43,468 nucleotides of DNA from Enterovirga sp. (GCA_028290695.1 JAQGJJ010000211.1:1-43468), one strand, 5' to 3'. Shown: positions 20,908 through 31,297, counted from the first letter of the stretch. Notes: generated from the letters alone by a model not told the origin. A program made the numbers and translations.

Positions 20908-23163
20908 TCACAGTTCCGTCAGCATCAGTTCCTCCGAGGTCACCCGCAGCCGCTGCGCGGTCAGGCGGGCAATGGTCGCGAGCAGCGATTGGCCGAGATG
21001 GGGCTCCTCGCGCAAGAGATAGTCGAAGCCGTCGGTCGTGAGCACCCAGGCTTCGACATCCTCGTCCGCGATCACGTCGGCAGACCGGGGACGCCGGTCG
21101 AGCAGGCCCATCTCGCCGACCGAGGTGCCGGGGCCGAGGCCCGCGACGCGACGGTCCGCCCGGGTTCCGGGGATGCGCACGCTGACGCTGCCGCGCGTCA
21201 GGAGCCACAGGCGGTCCGCCGGCTCGCCGGCACGGCAGAGGGCGCTTCCGGCCGGGTAGGAGCAGGGCGTGAGATGCGCCTTCAGGGCGGCGAGCTCGCG
21301 TTCGGCGAGGCCGCCCGCGAGATCGGTTTCCTCGACCCTCAGCGCTCGCCAGGCGCTCGCCCCGGCGGCGTGCGCGCTGGCGAGGGCCAGCTCCTCCGCG
21401 CATTCGAGCGCCGCATCGAGGTCCTGGCACATGCCGTCGCGCGCACCGGCTCCGAGCGCCTCGGTCACGAGGCGGGCGAATTTCGGATCGGTCCCGGCCA
21501 CCAAGAGGCGCATGCCGCGATCGCGGCACCGGGTCGCGATCTGCTTCAGGATCGTGGCGCCGGAGGTGTCGATATCCGTGACCCGCTTGAGGTCGAAGAT
21601 GACCGTCCGGGCGGCGCCCTCCAGGGCCTTCACCCGGGAGGCGAGGTCGTCGGCGTTGCCGAAGAACAGGATGCCCTGAAGCTCGAGCACGACCGTGCTG
21701 CGGCCGCCCCCGCGCAGCAGGGCGAGGTCCGCCTGCGACCGGATCCGCTTCGAGAACAGTTGCGAGCCGTCGAGCTGCCGGCGCACGATGGGCCGGCTCA
21801 TCTCGACGATGAACACGAGGCAGGACAGGCCGACGCCGACCAGCGCACCGGCGACCGGCTGCCCGAGCACGGTCGCGCCGGCGACCGCGACCACGATCGC
21901 GCCATTGCGGCGGGCCCGCACCCGCGCCTCCGGGTCGCCCCGGGCCACGAGCTCCCGGAGCAGCGTGATGCACCAGCGGTCCCAGAGCCGGTAGGCGATG
22001 CTGACCAGGACCGCCGAGAGGACGATGCCGGGCAGCAGGGCGATCGCACCCGGGGCCGCAACGGCGGCCAGCAACAGCAGAAGCGCAACCGCGATCGTGG
22101 ACACGCGGCTGCGGCCGCCGCCAGCGAAATTGGTGCGGGCGAACGAGATGGAGGTCGTGACCGTCATGCCGCCCGCGAAGGCCGCGACCACGTTGGCGAT
22201 GCCCTGGCCGGCCAGGTTGCGGCGCGGCGACACGTCGATGTCGTGCAGATCTTGCGCGGCCCGGAGCGCGAAGGTGAGGTCGAGCGTCCCCAGCAGCGCG
22301 AGTGTGACCGCGGTGAGGAGAAGCGTCTTCAGGACCTCCCAGTCGCCCAGGACCGTCATGAGGGTGACCCGGTCGAGGTCGAGGCCGAACGAGGCCTGAT
22401 CGAGCGACACCGTGCCGACCGTGTGGCCGAGCTGGAGGGCGGGAAACAGCGCCGTGAGCAGGTGGTAGAGCGCCGTTCCGGCGACGAGGCCGACCAGCAT
22501 CGAGGGCACGCGGGGCGCGGCCTTCTCGAGGAAGACGATCAGGGCGGCGAGCCCCAGGCCGAAGACCGGCATGGCCGGATGGAAGCTCAGGCCCGCAAGG
22601 CCGGCCGCCAAAGCCGGCAGCGAGGTGTAATCGAACAGCCGGGGAACCTGCTGGACCAGGATCAGGATCGCGAGGCCGGTGAGAAAGCCGGCCAGCACCG
22701 GATAGGGGGTGAATTTCACGGCCCGGGCGAGCCCCGACGCCGCGATCAGGGCCTGGAGCAGGCCGGCCAGGATCGCGGTGAGCGGCAGGATGGCGAGGGC
22801 GAGGCCGGCGTCTCCCTCGAACCTGCGCACCAGCCAGCCCACGAAGCTCGCCTGGATGAGCGCCATCGTGGTGGTGGTGACGTTGGGGACGAAGGACGAG
22901 GAGCGGGCCAGCGCCCCGGTCAGGCCGCCGGCCACCGCGCACAGGATGCCGGCGGCGGCTCCGATGGGGACGAAATCGCGCCCCAGCGGCTCGTACGCGA
23001 CCACCCCGGCCGACACGCAGAAGGGCAGGGCGATGCAGCCGACGACCGCGCCCGCAGCAATCTCCCGGAGCACCTGCGGGAGCCCGGTTCGCCCCCGCGA
23101 CGTCTCCGATGCCGGTTCCGCGACGTCCTGCACCGAGCGGCGCTTGACGAACGGTACGGTCAT
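20908..23163 (-). CDS. SulP transporter with STAS and C-terminal cyclic-nucleotide-binding-like domain
   Basis: SulP core ('[24 protein letters not shown]'), STAS ('[17 protein letters not shown]...[13 protein letters not shown]'), cNMP-like fold ('[28 protein letters not shown]...[28 protein letters not shown]'). Confidence 0.92.
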   Translation of the reverse strand: MTVPFVKRRSVQDVAEPASETSRGRTGLPQVLREIAAGAVVGCIALPFCVSAGVVAYEPLGRDFVPIGAAAGILCAVAGGLTGALARSSSFVPNVTTTTMALIQASFVGWLVRRFEGDAGLALAILPLTAILAGLLQALIAASGLARAVKFTPYPVLAGFLTGLAILILVQQVPRLFDYTSLPALAAGLAGLSFHPAMPVFGLGLAALIVFLEKAAPRVPSMLVGLVAGTALYHLLTALFPALQLGHTVGTVSLDQASFGLDLDRVTLMTVLGDWEVLKTLLLTAVTLALLGTLDLTFALRAAQDLHDIDVSPRRNLAGQGIANVVAAFAGGMTVTTSISFARTNFAGGGRSRVSTIAVALLLLLAAVAAPGAIALLPGIVLSAVLVSIAYRLWDRWCITLLRELVARGDPEARVRARRNGAIVVAVAGATVLGQPVAGALVGVGLSCLVFIVEMSRPIVRRQLDGSQLFSKRIRSQADLALLRGGGRSTVVLELQGILFFGNADDLASRVKALEGAARTVIFDLKRVTDIDTSGATILKQIATRCRDRGMRLLVAGTDPKFARLVTEALGAGARDGMCQDLDAALECAEELALASAHAAGASAWRALRVEETDLAGGLAERELAALKAHLTPCSYPAGSALCRAGEPADRLWLLTRGSVSVRIPGTRADRRVAGLGPGTSVGEMGLLDRRPRSADVIADEDVEAWVLTTDGFDYLLREEPHLGQSLLATIARLTAQRLRVTSEELMLTEL

Positions 23164-23930
23164 CCCAGCGCGGCGACGCGGTCCGCTTCGCTGCGTCGGG
23201 TGGCGCTGTCGGCGATGAGGGCGAGGGCTTCGGCGGGATCGATGCGGCCGTCGTACAGCGCGCGGCCCGTGATGGCTCCGCCGAGCGCCGCGCAATCGGG
23301 CCTGGTCAGCCGTTCCACGTCGGCCAGCGAGGCGAGGCCGCCGGAGGCGATGACCGGGATGCGGACGGCCTCGGCGAGCGCCAGCGTCATCGGGATGTTC
23401 AACCCCTTCAGGACCCCGTCGCGCGAGATGTCGGTGTAGATGATCGCCGCCACGCCGGCATCCTCGAACCGGCGCCCGAGTTCCTCCGAGGTGAGTGTCG
23501 ACGTTTCGGCCCAGCCGTTGACGGCCACCAGCCCGTCCTTGGCGTCGATGCCGACCGCGATCCGGCCCGGATACAGCCGCGCGGCCTCGCGCACGAAGTC
23601 CGGATCCTTCACGGCCGCGGTTCCGATGATGACGCGCGCGACGCCCTTGGCGAGCCAGCCCTCGACGGTCCGCATGTCCCGGATGCCGCCGCCGAGCTGC
23701 ACCGGGATCGTGACCCGGGCCAGGATGCCGTCCACGGCGGCGCCGTTGACCGTGCGGCCCGCGAAGGCGCCGTCCAGGTCGACGATGTGCAGCCAGCGGA
23801 AGCCCTGGTGCTGAAAGGTCTCGGCCTGGTCGGCCGGGTCGTCGTTGAAGATCGTGGCGCTGTCCATGTCGCCCTGGACGAGCCGGACGCAGTGCCCTTC
23901 CTTCAGGTCGATGGCGGGAAAGAGGATCAT
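23160..23930 (-). CDS. hisA: 1-(5-phosphoribosyl)-5-[(5-phosphoribosylamino)methylideneamino]imidazole-4-carboxamide isomerase
   Basis: '[39 protein letters not shown]', '[17 protein letters not shown]'. Confidence 0.97.
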   Translation of the reverse strand: MILFPAIDLKEGHCVRLVQGDMDSATIFNDDPADQAETFQHQGFRWLHIVDLDGAFAGRTVNGAAVDGILARVTIPVQLGGGIRDMRTVEGWLAKGVARVIIGTAAVKDPDFVREAARLYPGRIAVGIDAKDGLVAVNGWAETSTLTSEELGRRFEDAGVAAIIYTDISRDGVLKGLNIPMTLALAEAVRIPVIASGGLASLADVERLTRPDCAALGGAITGRALYDGRIDPAEALALIADSATRRSEADRVAALG

Positions 23931-24577
23931 GGGGTCCAGCGCAGGAAGTTGGCGATCAGCGCAAGGCCGAGTGCCTGGCTTTTCTCGGGGTGGAACTGCG
24001 TTCCGGCCATGTTGTCGCGCGCCACGATCGCGGTGACGGGGCCGCCATAGGACGACACCGCGACGACCTCGGCGCCGTCCTTCGGCTGCAGCGCGTAGGA
24101 GTGCACGAAATAGGCGTGCAGTCCCTCCGGGCCGAGATCCAGCCCGTCCGTGAGGGGATGGTCGCGCTGCGGGTGCAGGGTGTTCCAGCCCATATGCGGG
24201 ATCTTCAGGGAGGGATCCGACGGCTCGATCTGGCGCACGTCGCCGGCGATCCAGCCGAGCCCGGCGGTCGTCTCGTGTTCGAGGCCGCGGGTCGCCATGA
24301 GCTGCATGCCGACGCAGATGCCGAGAAACGGCCTGCCTTTGTCGTGGACGGCCTCGGTCAGCGCATCGACCATCCCGGGGATGGCGTCGAGCCCGCGGCG
24401 GCAATCCGCGAAGGCGCCGACGCCCGGGAGCACGATGCGGTCGGCCCGCGCCACCTGGGCCGGGTCCGAGGTCACGACAATCGGGCCGGCGGCGCCGGAT
24501 TCCCGCGCCGCGCGTTCAAACGCCTTGGCGGCCGAGTTCAGGTTGCCGGAGCCGTAATCAACGACGACGACGCTCAT
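23927..24577 (-). CDS. hisH: Imidazole glycerol phosphate synthase glutamine amidotransferase subunit
   Basis: '[21 protein letters not shown]', '[18 protein letters not shown]', '[21 protein letters not shown]'. Confidence 0.97.
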   Translation of the reverse strand: MSVVVVDYGSGNLNSAAKAFERAARESGAAGPIVVTSDPAQVARADRIVLPGVGAFADCRRGLDAIPGMVDALTEAVHDKGRPFLGICVGMQLMATRGLEHETTAGLGWIAGDVRQIEPSDPSLKIPHMGWNTLHPQRDHPLTDGLDLGPEGLHAYFVHSYALQPKDGAEVVAVSSYGGPVTAIVARDNMAGTQFHPEKSQALGLALIANFLRWTP

Positions 24578-25083
24578 CGCCAGCCCTCCCGGTCGGGAAA
24601 CAGTCCGAGCACCGGCTCGTGCGCCGGGCGGAAGACCGGTACCGCGCCCGGAGCGCGCGCTCCCGGGGACGAGGCCGGGACGGGCTGATCGGCCGCGGGC
24701 GCGAGCCACCGCGCGAAGCTCTTGGTCTCGGCTTCCGCCATGTCGGACGCGACCACGAGGTCGCTTACCGGCCGCCGGCGGCGGGAATAGGCGAAGCGGC
24801 GCAGGCTCGCGCCCTCCAGGCCGAACAGGAGGTGGAGCAGGAACTCGGCCCCGAGGACCGTCCCGCCCGATGCGCCCGCGAGGAGAAGAAGCGCGGCGAG
24901 CCCGCCGATCGCCACGATGGCCAACAGCCCGATCCACCAATGCCGGTGCCAGAACAGCCACAGCGCGGGAAACAGGAAGGCCGGCCAGGAGAAGCCATCC
25001 CGCACGAGCTCGGAGCGCTCGAGCGCGCGCGGGTCGCCCGGAAGGGAATCGGCTGGAACGTGCAGCGTGTAGGTCGAGGACAT
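24574..25083 (-). CDS. DUF2628-like membrane protein in the his operon
   Basis: '[33 protein letters not shown]' and '[37 protein letters not shown]'; ATGA overlap with hisH. Confidence 0.8.
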   Translation of the reverse strand: MSSTYTLHVPADSLPGDPRALERSELVRDGFSWPAFLFPALWLFWHRHWWIGLLAIVAIGGLAALLLLAGASGGTVLGAEFLLHLLFGLEGASLRRFAYSRRRRPVSDLVVASDMAEAETKSFARWLAPAADQPVPASSPGARAPGAVPVFRPAHEPVLGLFPDREGWR

Positions 25084-25091
25084 CGGGAGCC

Positions 25092-25679
25092 TCAGAGTGC
25101 GCCTTTGGTCGACGGTATGCGGTCGCCCTCGCGCCCGTCGATCGCAACCGCGGCCCGGAGCGCTCGTGCGAGCCCCTTGAAGCAGCTTTCCGCGATATGG
25201 TGGCTGTTGTCCCCGTAGACCGTCTCGACGTGGAGCGTGATGCCGGCATTCATGGCGAAGGCCTGGAAGAACTCCCGCACCAGTTGGGTGTCGAACACAC
25301 CGATCTTTTCCGTCGGGAACGTCGTCCTGAATACCAGAAACGCGCGCCCGGACAGGTCGAGGGCCACCCGCGTCAGCGTCTCGTCCATGGGGAGATCGAC
25401 GCTGGCGTAACGCGCGACGCCGCGCTTGTCCCCGAGCGCCCTGGCGAAGGCGGTCCCGAGCGCAATGCCGGCATCCTCCGTCGTGTGGTGGTGGTCCACA
25501 TGGAGGTCGCCGGTCACCTTCACGTCGAGGTCGAACAGGGCATGCCGGGCCAGAAGCTCCAGCATGTGGTCCAGAAAGCCGATGCCCGTCGCCACGGTGG
25601 CGCGGCCGGTGCCGTCCAGCGTCAGCGACACGGACACGTCGGTCTCGTTCGTCCTGCGGCTCTCGCTCGCGGAGCGCAT
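25092..25679 (-). CDS. hisB: Imidazoleglycerol-phosphate dehydratase
   Basis: '[44 protein letters not shown]'. Confidence 0.97.
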   Translation of the reverse strand: MRSASESRRTNETDVSVSLTLDGTGRATVATGIGFLDHMLELLARHALFDLDVKVTGDLHVDHHHTTEDAGIALGTAFARALGDKRGVARYASVDLPMDETLTRVALDLSGRAFLVFRTTFPTEKIGVFDTQLVREFFQAFAMNAGITLHVETVYGDNSHHIAESCFKGLARALRAAVAIDGREGDRIPSTKGAL

Positions 25680-25841
25680 CGTTCCTCCCGGGAAGGTTGT
25701 AGAAAAGGTCGTTTCGGGCCCTCAGTAGCAAGGCGAGGGCCACCATGCCACCACGGCAAAAGCCCGGCTGGTATTCGGCACCGCGATGATTAAGTGACGG
25801 TTCCCGCCGGAGCCAGCTTCTTGTCCGAAGACGTACCACGC

Positions 25842-26381
25842 ATGCACGCGACCACCATCCTCATGGTCCGCAAGGGAGGCCGGGTGGTGATCGGAGGAGA
25901 CGGTCAGGTAAGCCTCGGCCAGACCATCGTGAAGGGCAACGCCCGCAAGGTGCGACGCCTCGCCAAGGGCGAGGTGATCGGCGGCTTCGCCGGCGCGACG
26001 GCCGATGCGTTCACCCTGTTCGAGCGGCTCGAGGGCAAGCTCGAGCAATATCCGGGGCAACTCACCCGGGCCTGTGTCGAGCTGACCAAGGACTGGCGGA
26101 CCGACCGCTACCTCCGCCGGCTCGAAGCCATGATGCTGGTCGCCGACCGCGACGTGAGCCTGCTTCTGTCCGGGGCGGGCGACGTGCTGGAGCCGGAGAC
26201 CGGGCCGAACGGCGGCGTTATGGCGATCGGATCGGGCGGCAACTTCGCGCTCGCGGCGGCCCGGGCGCTCGTGGACACCGAGCTCGACGCGGAGGCGATC
26301 GTGCGCCGCTCCATGGCGATCGCGGCCGAGATCTGCGTCTACACCAACGGCAACCTCGTCATCGAGAGCCTCGCCGCATGA
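25842..26381 (+). CDS. hslV: ATP-dependent protease HslUV peptidase subunit
   Basis: '[40 protein letters not shown]', '[20 protein letters not shown]'; ATG at 25842 puts the N-terminal Thr in place. Confidence 0.96.
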   Translation: MHATTILMVRKGGRVVIGGDGQVSLGQTIVKGNARKVRRLAKGEVIGGFAGATADAFTLFERLEGKLEQYPGQLTRACVELTKDWRTDRYLRRLEAMMLVADRDVSLLLSGAGDVLEPETGPNGGVMAIGSGGNFALAAARALVDTELDAEAIVRRSMAIAAEICVYTNGNLVIESLAA

Positions 26382-26527
26382 TCGTCGGGGCAGCCCTCGA
26401 CGAGGCTGTCGCCGAGACGCCCATCGCGGCCGATCGGGCGGCAGCCCTGTGCCGCCTCCTCCTCCTCACCATCGTCCCGGCCGCGCTCGCCCGCCGGCTG
26501 CCGCATCCCAGCGTCCAGACCCCATGA
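26378..26527 (+). CDS. Candidate 49-aa ORF bridging hslV and hslU
   Basis: Direct translation [49 protein letters not shown]; 4-nt ATGA overlaps with both neighbours. Confidence 0.5.
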   Translation: MIVGAALDEAVAETPIAADRAAALCRLLLLTIVPAALARRLPHPSVQTP

Positions 26528-27840
26528 CCAGCTTCTCCCCCCGCGAGATCGTATCCGAACTCGACCGGTTCATCGTCGGCCAGAACGACGCCAAGCGCGC
26601 GGTCGCGATCGCGCTCCGCAACCGCTGGCGCCGGCAGCAGGTCGAGGGGCCGCTGAAGGACGAGATCGCGCCGAAGAACATCCTGATGATCGGGCCGACC
26701 GGCTGCGGAAAGACGGAGATCTCGCGGCGGCTGGCCAAGCTCGCCGGGGCCCCGTTCCTCAAGGTCGAGGCCACCAAGTTCACCGAGGTCGGCTATGTCG
26801 GCCGCGACGTGGAGCAGATCGTGCGCGACCTCGTGGAAGTCGCGATCGGGCTCGTGCGGGACGAGAAGCGTAAGAGCGTGGAGGCCAAGGCGCATCTGGC
26901 GGCCGAGGACCGCGTGCTCGACGCCCTGGTCGGCAAGACGGCCCAGCCGGCGACGCGCGACTCCTTCCGCCGCAAGCTTCGGGCAAACGAGCTCGACGAC
27001 AAGGAGATCGAGATCGAGATCCAGGGCGCCGCGCCCGCGATGCCGATGTTCGAGATCCCGGGCATGCCGGGCGCCTCGATGGGGGCCGTCAACCTGTCAG
27101 ACATGCTCGGCAAGGCGCTGGGCGGGGGGCGCTCGAAGACGCGCCGCGTCACGGTGAAGGACGCCTACGAGCCGCTGGTCGCCGAGGAATCGGATCGGCT
27201 CCTCGACAGCGACGCGATCGTGGTCGAGGCCATCCGACAGGTCGAGAACAACGGCATCGTGTTTCTGGACGAGATCGACAAGATCTGCGCCCGGTCGGAC
27301 GGCCAGCGCATCGGCGGCGACGTCTCGCGGGAGGGCGTGCAGCGCGACCTCCTGCCGCTGATCGAAGGCACGAGTGTCGCGACCAAGCACGGCACGGTGA
27401 AGACGGACCATGTCCTGTTCATCGCGTCCGGCGCCTTCCATGTCGCCAAGCCGTCCGACCTCCTCCCCGAGCTGCAGGGCCGGCTGCCGATCCGGGTGGA
27501 ACTGAACCCGCTCACCATCGAGGATTTCCGCCGCATCCTGACCGAAACGGAGGCGAGCCTCCTGAAGCAGAGCGTCGCCCTCCTGGCCACGGAAGGCATC
27601 ACGCTCGCGTTCACGGACGACGCGGTGGAGGCCCTGGCGAAGGTCGCCGTCGAGGTGAATTCCACGGTCGAGAACATCGGCGCCCGCCGCCTCCAGACGG
27701 TGCTGGAGCGCGTGCTGGACGACATCTCGTTCACGGCGTCGGACCGGTCCGGCGAGACGTTCACGATCGACGGCGCCTATGTGCGCGGGCAGGTCGAGGA
27801 CCTTTCCAAGAACGCCGACCTGAGCCGGTTCATCCTCTGA
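26524..27840 (+). CDS. hslU: HslUV unfoldase ATPase subunit
   Basis: '[66 protein letters not shown]'. Confidence 0.97.
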   Translation: MTSFSPREIVSELDRFIVGQNDAKRAVAIALRNRWRRQQVEGPLKDEIAPKNILMIGPTGCGKTEISRRLAKLAGAPFLKVEATKFTEVGYVGRDVEQIVRDLVEVAIGLVRDEKRKSVEAKAHLAAEDRVLDALVGKTAQPATRDSFRRKLRANELDDKEIEIEIQGAAPAMPMFEIPGMPGASMGAVNLSDMLGKALGGGRSKTRRVTVKDAYEPLVAEESDRLLDSDAIVVEAIRQVENNGIVFLDEIDKICARSDGQRIGGDVSREGVQRDLLPLIEGTSVATKHGTVKTDHVLFIASGAFHVAKPSDLLPELQGRLPIRVELNPLTIEDFRRILTETEASLLKQSVALLATEGITLAFTDDAVEALAKVAVEVNSTVENIGARRLQTVLERVLDDISFTASDRSGETFTIDGAYVRGQVEDLSKNADLSRFIL

Positions 27841-27845
27841 TCGCT

Positions 27846-27898
27846 CCGTCCGGCTCCGGCCGGAGCCGGTTCCGGCTTGCTGCGTTGCTGCCGGACGG
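27846..27898. terminator. Nested inverted repeats downstream of hslU
   Basis: 20-nt perfect palindrome CCGGCTCCGGCCGGAGCCGG (27850-27869), overlapped by an outer pair CCGTCCGG (27846-27853)/CCGGACGG (27891-27898). Confidence 0.35.
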
Positions 27899-27915
27899 GA
27901 CAGGGAGGGCCGCCG

Positions 27916-28284
27916 ATGGCCAGGCAGACACCAGCGCAGAAGAAGACCGTCGAACGCGTGATGCACGAGTTCAAGCACGGCGAGCTCAAGACCGGGGGCG
28001 GCAAGGGTCCCAAGGTGAAGAACCCGAGGCAGGCGATCGCCATCGCCCTGCACGAGGCCGGTTCCTCGAACCAGGAGAGCCCCAAGACCAACCGCCGCAA
28101 CCTGGCGAAGACCAAGTCAAAGGAGCGGCGCGGCGAGACCGCCAAGGATGCTGCCGAAGGCCGCGGCGCCTCCGGCCCGCAAGGGGAGACCAAGGCCTCC
28201 CTCTACGAGCGTGCCAAGAAGGAGGACATCCCCGGCCGCTCCAGAATGAGCAAGGCGGAGCTCGAAAGGGCGCTTCATCACTGA
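27916..28284 (+). CDS. Basic Lys-rich protein, DUF6496-like N-terminus
   Basis: 'VERVMHEFKHGELKTGGGKGPKVKNPRQAIAIALHEAG' plus charged C-terminus 'ASLYERAKKEDIPGRSRMSKAELERALHH'. Confidence 0.75.
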   Translation: MARQTPAQKKTVERVMHEFKHGELKTGGGKGPKVKNPRQAIAIALHEAGSSNQESPKTNRRNLAKTKSKERRGETAKDAAEGRGASGPQGETKASLYERAKKEDIPGRSRMSKAELERALHH

Positions 28285-28374
28285 ATCGCCGCAAATTCTC
28301 ATCCTGGGTTAGGAGCCGATTCAACCGAAGGGCACAGGGTTGCCGTTCAGCCCCGCCCGGGTGCTTAGGAGACG

Positions 28375-29208
28375 ATGTTGCCTTTTGGACAGACGACCTC
28401 GCGAAGCCGCGCCGCGATTGCGGCGCTTCTGTTCGGATTCACGCTCTCGGCCGGGGCGGCGTCGGCAGCGACCTGCCGCGATCCCGCCGGGTTCGACAAG
28501 TGGCTCGGCGACATCCGGCGCGAGGCCATCGCCCGCGGCATCTCGGCCCGTGCCGTCGATGCGGGGCTCGAGGGCGTGACCTTCGACCAGGCCGTGATGC
28601 GCAAGGATCGCGGGCAGGGCGCCTTCCGGGTGCCGTTCGAGCAATTCGTGAAGAGCCGGGTGACGGCGGGACGGGTCGCGAAGGCCGGCTCGCAGCTTCG
28701 CCAGCGCGCCGCCCTGTTCAAGAGCATCGAGCAGCGCTTCGGGGTGCCGGGCGAGGTGATCGCGGCGATCTGGGCCATGGAGACCGATTTCGGCGCCGTC
28801 ATGGGCCACATGCCGGTGGTCCGCTCGGTCGCCACGCTGGCCTACGATTGCCGCCGGACGGAGCGCTTCACGGGCGAGCTCTTCGCGGCCCTCCACGTCC
28901 TGGCGCGCGGCGATCTCTCCGCGGCCGAGATGAAGGGCGCCTGGGCCGGCGAGATCGGCCAGACCCAGTTCATGATCTCGAACTACGACAAGTTCGGCGT
29001 CGATTTCGACGGCGACGGCCGGGCGGACCTGATCCGCAGCGTGCCGGACGTCCTCGCCTCGACCGCCAACTACCTGAAGGGGCACGGCTGGCAGCGCGGC
29101 GCCGGGTGGAACCCCGGCGAGCCGAACTTCGCCGTCATCAAGGAGTGGAACAAGTCGGACAACTACGCCCGGGCCATCGCGCTGTTCGCCTCGAAGCTGG
29201 CGGACTGA
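28375..29208 (+). CDS. Lytic murein transglycosylase (MltB/SLT_2 family)
   Basis: 'FGVPGEVIAAIWAMETDFGAVMGHMPVVRSVATLAYD', 'GAWAGEIGQTQFMISNY'. Confidence 0.92.
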   Translation: MLPFGQTTSRSRAAIAALLFGFTLSAGAASAATCRDPAGFDKWLGDIRREAIARGISARAVDAGLEGVTFDQAVMRKDRGQGAFRVPFEQFVKSRVTAGRVAKAGSQLRQRAALFKSIEQRFGVPGEVIAAIWAMETDFGAVMGHMPVVRSVATLAYDCRRTERFTGELFAALHVLARGDLSAAEMKGAWAGEIGQTQFMISNYDKFGVDFDGDGRADLIRSVPDVLASTANYLKGHGWQRGAGWNPGEPNFAVIKEWNKSDNYARAIALFASKLAD

Positions 29209-30030
29209 TCAGGGCGTCCTGCCCGCATCCTCGACGGTGCGGTGCAGGTGCTGCACGAGGGCGTCGTCAAGCCTGAGGCGGGCGGCGAGCAGCGCCAGGT
29301 AGCCGCGCTCCGCCGCGTTGTCGACGTCGATCGCCAGCAGGGAGGCGGCATAGATCTCCGCCGCCGCCTCCGGCCCCGTGGCGCCGCGCGCGACCGCATC
29401 GACATCGAGCGGCGCGCGCAGTTCGTCGATCACGAAGGCCTTGTCGTCGGGATCGAGGTCGAGCTTGTCCATGGCGGCGAAGATGTTGGCCTGCTCGGTC
29501 GCGTCGACATGCCCGTCCGCCTTGGCGGCCGCGATCATGGCGCGCAGCAGCGCCCGGCTCAGATCCTGCTGCTCGGCGTCCCCTGCCGGGTGGAAGGGGG
29601 TTCCGGGCGGCGGGGCCTGGAAGGCTCCGGCCGGCCGGCCCGGCTGCCCGAACGGGCTAGCACCCGCGGCAGGCACGAAGCCGCCGCCGCCGGGCTGCGC
29701 GCCGGCGCCCCGCGAGGCCTGACCCGCCTGCCAATCCTGGTAGGCCCGGTAGGCGAGGGAGCCGATCATCGCGAGCCCGCCGACTTTCATTGCCGACCCG
29801 CCGAACCGGCCGCCCTTGCGGGAGCCGAGCAGCACGCTCGCGAGCCCGCCCGCCAATCCGCCCGAACCGCCGCTCCCGCCGCCGCCGAGTTGCCGGGCGA
29901 TGTCGCCCAGCGGGGACGAGCCATGCCCGCCACCATAGCCTCCGTGACCCTGGCCGTAGCTGCCGCCGCGCTCGCGGCCCCCGAGCTGGTTGGCGATCAG
30001 CTGACCGAGCAGCCGCTTGGCATCGAACAT
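29209..30030 (-). CDS. DUF533/TerB-like tellurite-resistance-fold membrane protein with Gly-rich N-terminus
   Basis: 'MFDAKRLLGQLIANQLGG' then Gly-rich, and 'LSRALLRAMIAAAKADGHVDATEQANIFAAMDKLDLDPDDKAFV'. Confidence 0.85.
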   Translation of the reverse strand: MFDAKRLLGQLIANQLGGRERGGSYGQGHGGYGGGHGSSPLGDIARQLGGGGSGGSGGLAGGLASVLLGSRKGGRFGGSAMKVGGLAMIGSLAYRAYQDWQAGQASRGAGAQPGGGGFVPAAGASPFGQPGRPAGAFQAPPPGTPFHPAGDAEQQDLSRALLRAMIAAAKADGHVDATEQANIFAAMDKLDLDPDDKAFVIDELRAPLDVDAVARGATGPEAAAEIYAASLLAIDVDNAAERGYLALLAARLRLDDALVQHLHRTVEDAGRTP

Positions 30031-30105
30031 CGAAGACACCCGTTTCGCCGGCCCGCGCCGGCACCCAGGCTCAGGTGGGCGCCCCCCCGGCCGTCGCCAA
30101 GATGC

Positions 30106-30765
30106 TCAGCGGGGCGCCTTGACGCGGATCGGACCGAAGCGGCAGGACGAGGCCCGATCCACGTCCGGGCAGCGCCGGAAGCCGGTCAGGTCCCGGTTCA
30201 GGCAGACCCGCACCTCCTGCAGGTCGTCCCTCCGGCAGGTCACCGCCATCATGTCGGGCGACAAGCCGGGATTCGCGAGCGCGAAGGCACGCTCCAGGCT
30301 CAGGGCGGTGGTTTGCCCGTCCCGTGAGGGCGAAACCAGCGGCTCCGGGATGGCGACCATGTCCCGGGCCCGTCGCACGGCCCGGAAATACGCGGCCGGG
30401 TCGAGCCCGGAACAGGTCCCGTGCGTCCGCCATTCGTGCCGGGCGAGACCCTCGTCCGGAAAGATGTCGCGCGTCTCGTCGAGGACGTAGCGGGGCGGGG
30501 TACGGTCGGCTCCGCAGCGGGACGGGTAGCCGCGCTCGTGCTGCGGCCACAGGCCGTGCACCGTGAAGCCGAGCTTGCGGTCGCTGTCGCATTGCGCGGA
30601 GCCGCGCGACAGCCCGGTGGATTCGCAGAATTGGGGCGACCAGCTCAGCGCCAGGACGTAGAAATCGAATTCGCCCGGCCGCCCTCCGCGCTCCTGGGCC
30701 GCGGCGCCGCCGACGCATGCCAGGGCGGCGAGAAGCCAGCCCGCGAGGGCGGCGGTCCTGGTCAC
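30106..30765 (-). CDS. Ribonuclease T2 family secreted endoribonuclease
   Basis: 'FDFYVLALSWSPQFC', CAS I 'FTVHGLWPQ', CAS II 'HEWRTHGTC'; GTG at 30765 with signal peptide. Confidence 0.9.
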   Translation of the reverse strand: MTRTAALAGWLLAALACVGGAAAQERGGRPGEFDFYVLALSWSPQFCESTGLSRGSAQCDSDRKLGFTVHGLWPQHERGYPSRCGADRTPPRYVLDETRDIFPDEGLARHEWRTHGTCSGLDPAAYFRAVRRARDMVAIPEPLVSPSRDGQTTALSLERAFALANPGLSPDMMAVTCRRDDLQEVRVCLNRDLTGFRRCPDVDRASSCRFGPIRVKAPR

Positions 30766-30773
30766 GCTGCCGG

Positions 30774-31208
30774 TCAGGGTCGGGCCATCCGGCAGGCGGG
30801 GCTGAAGGCGAGGTTGCGGTCGAGGCCGGTGACGCAGAACTCGACGCCCCATCCCTTGCCGAAAAGGTCCATGTCCTCGCGCACGGAATAGTCGACCCGC
30901 CGCCGCATGCCGTCGGACACGGTTGCGGTGGCGGTGCAGAAGCGGCGCGGGAGGAAGTCGAGCCCCCACGGACGCCAGGCGAGCGGCCTCACGTGGTCAT
31001 AGGCCACGATCGTCAGGGACGAGTTCCAGAACCCCGCCTCCTTGTCGGCGAAGCTCCCGGACACGCGATCGAGCACGGCCGGATCGGCACATCCGGGCAG
31101 GTCCGCCACAGACGGAATGACCCGCTTCTCGGCCGGCGTGACCTCGCGGGCCGCGGCGGGGAGGACGGCGCAGGCCGCCACGAGGGTGACGAGAAGGAGG
31201 CGACGCAT
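30774..31208 (-). CDS. Hypothetical secreted Cys-containing protein upstream of RNase T2
   Basis: Signal peptide 'MRRLLLVTLVAACAVLPAAA'; stop lies 8 nt from the RNase T2 start. Confidence 0.75.
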   Translation of the reverse strand: MRRLLLVTLVAACAVLPAAAREVTPAEKRVIPSVADLPGCADPAVLDRVSGSFADKEAGFWNSSLTIVAYDHVRPLAWRPWGLDFLPRRFCTATATVSDGMRRRVDYSVREDMDLFGKGWGVEFCVTGLDRNLAFSPACRMARP

Positions 31209-31297
31209 CGCTGGCGCTCTAGGTCGGGGCCGAGTCGGGCCAGCTTAGGCCAGCGCGGGCCGGGCCGGTCAATGCCCGGGCCGCAACACCGGCGGAC

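Noticed and set aside
20881-23439. 852-aa plus-strand ORF antisense to sulP and hisA
   Set aside because: Shadow ORF in high-GC DNA: low-complexity Arg/Gly/Ala/Asp/His composition, and it lies opposite clear SulP and HisA coding frames.
29242-30327. 361-aa plus-strand ORF opposite DUF533 and RNase T2 genes
   Set aside because: No recognisable protein signal; the opposing minus-strand frames have signal peptides and catalytic motifs.
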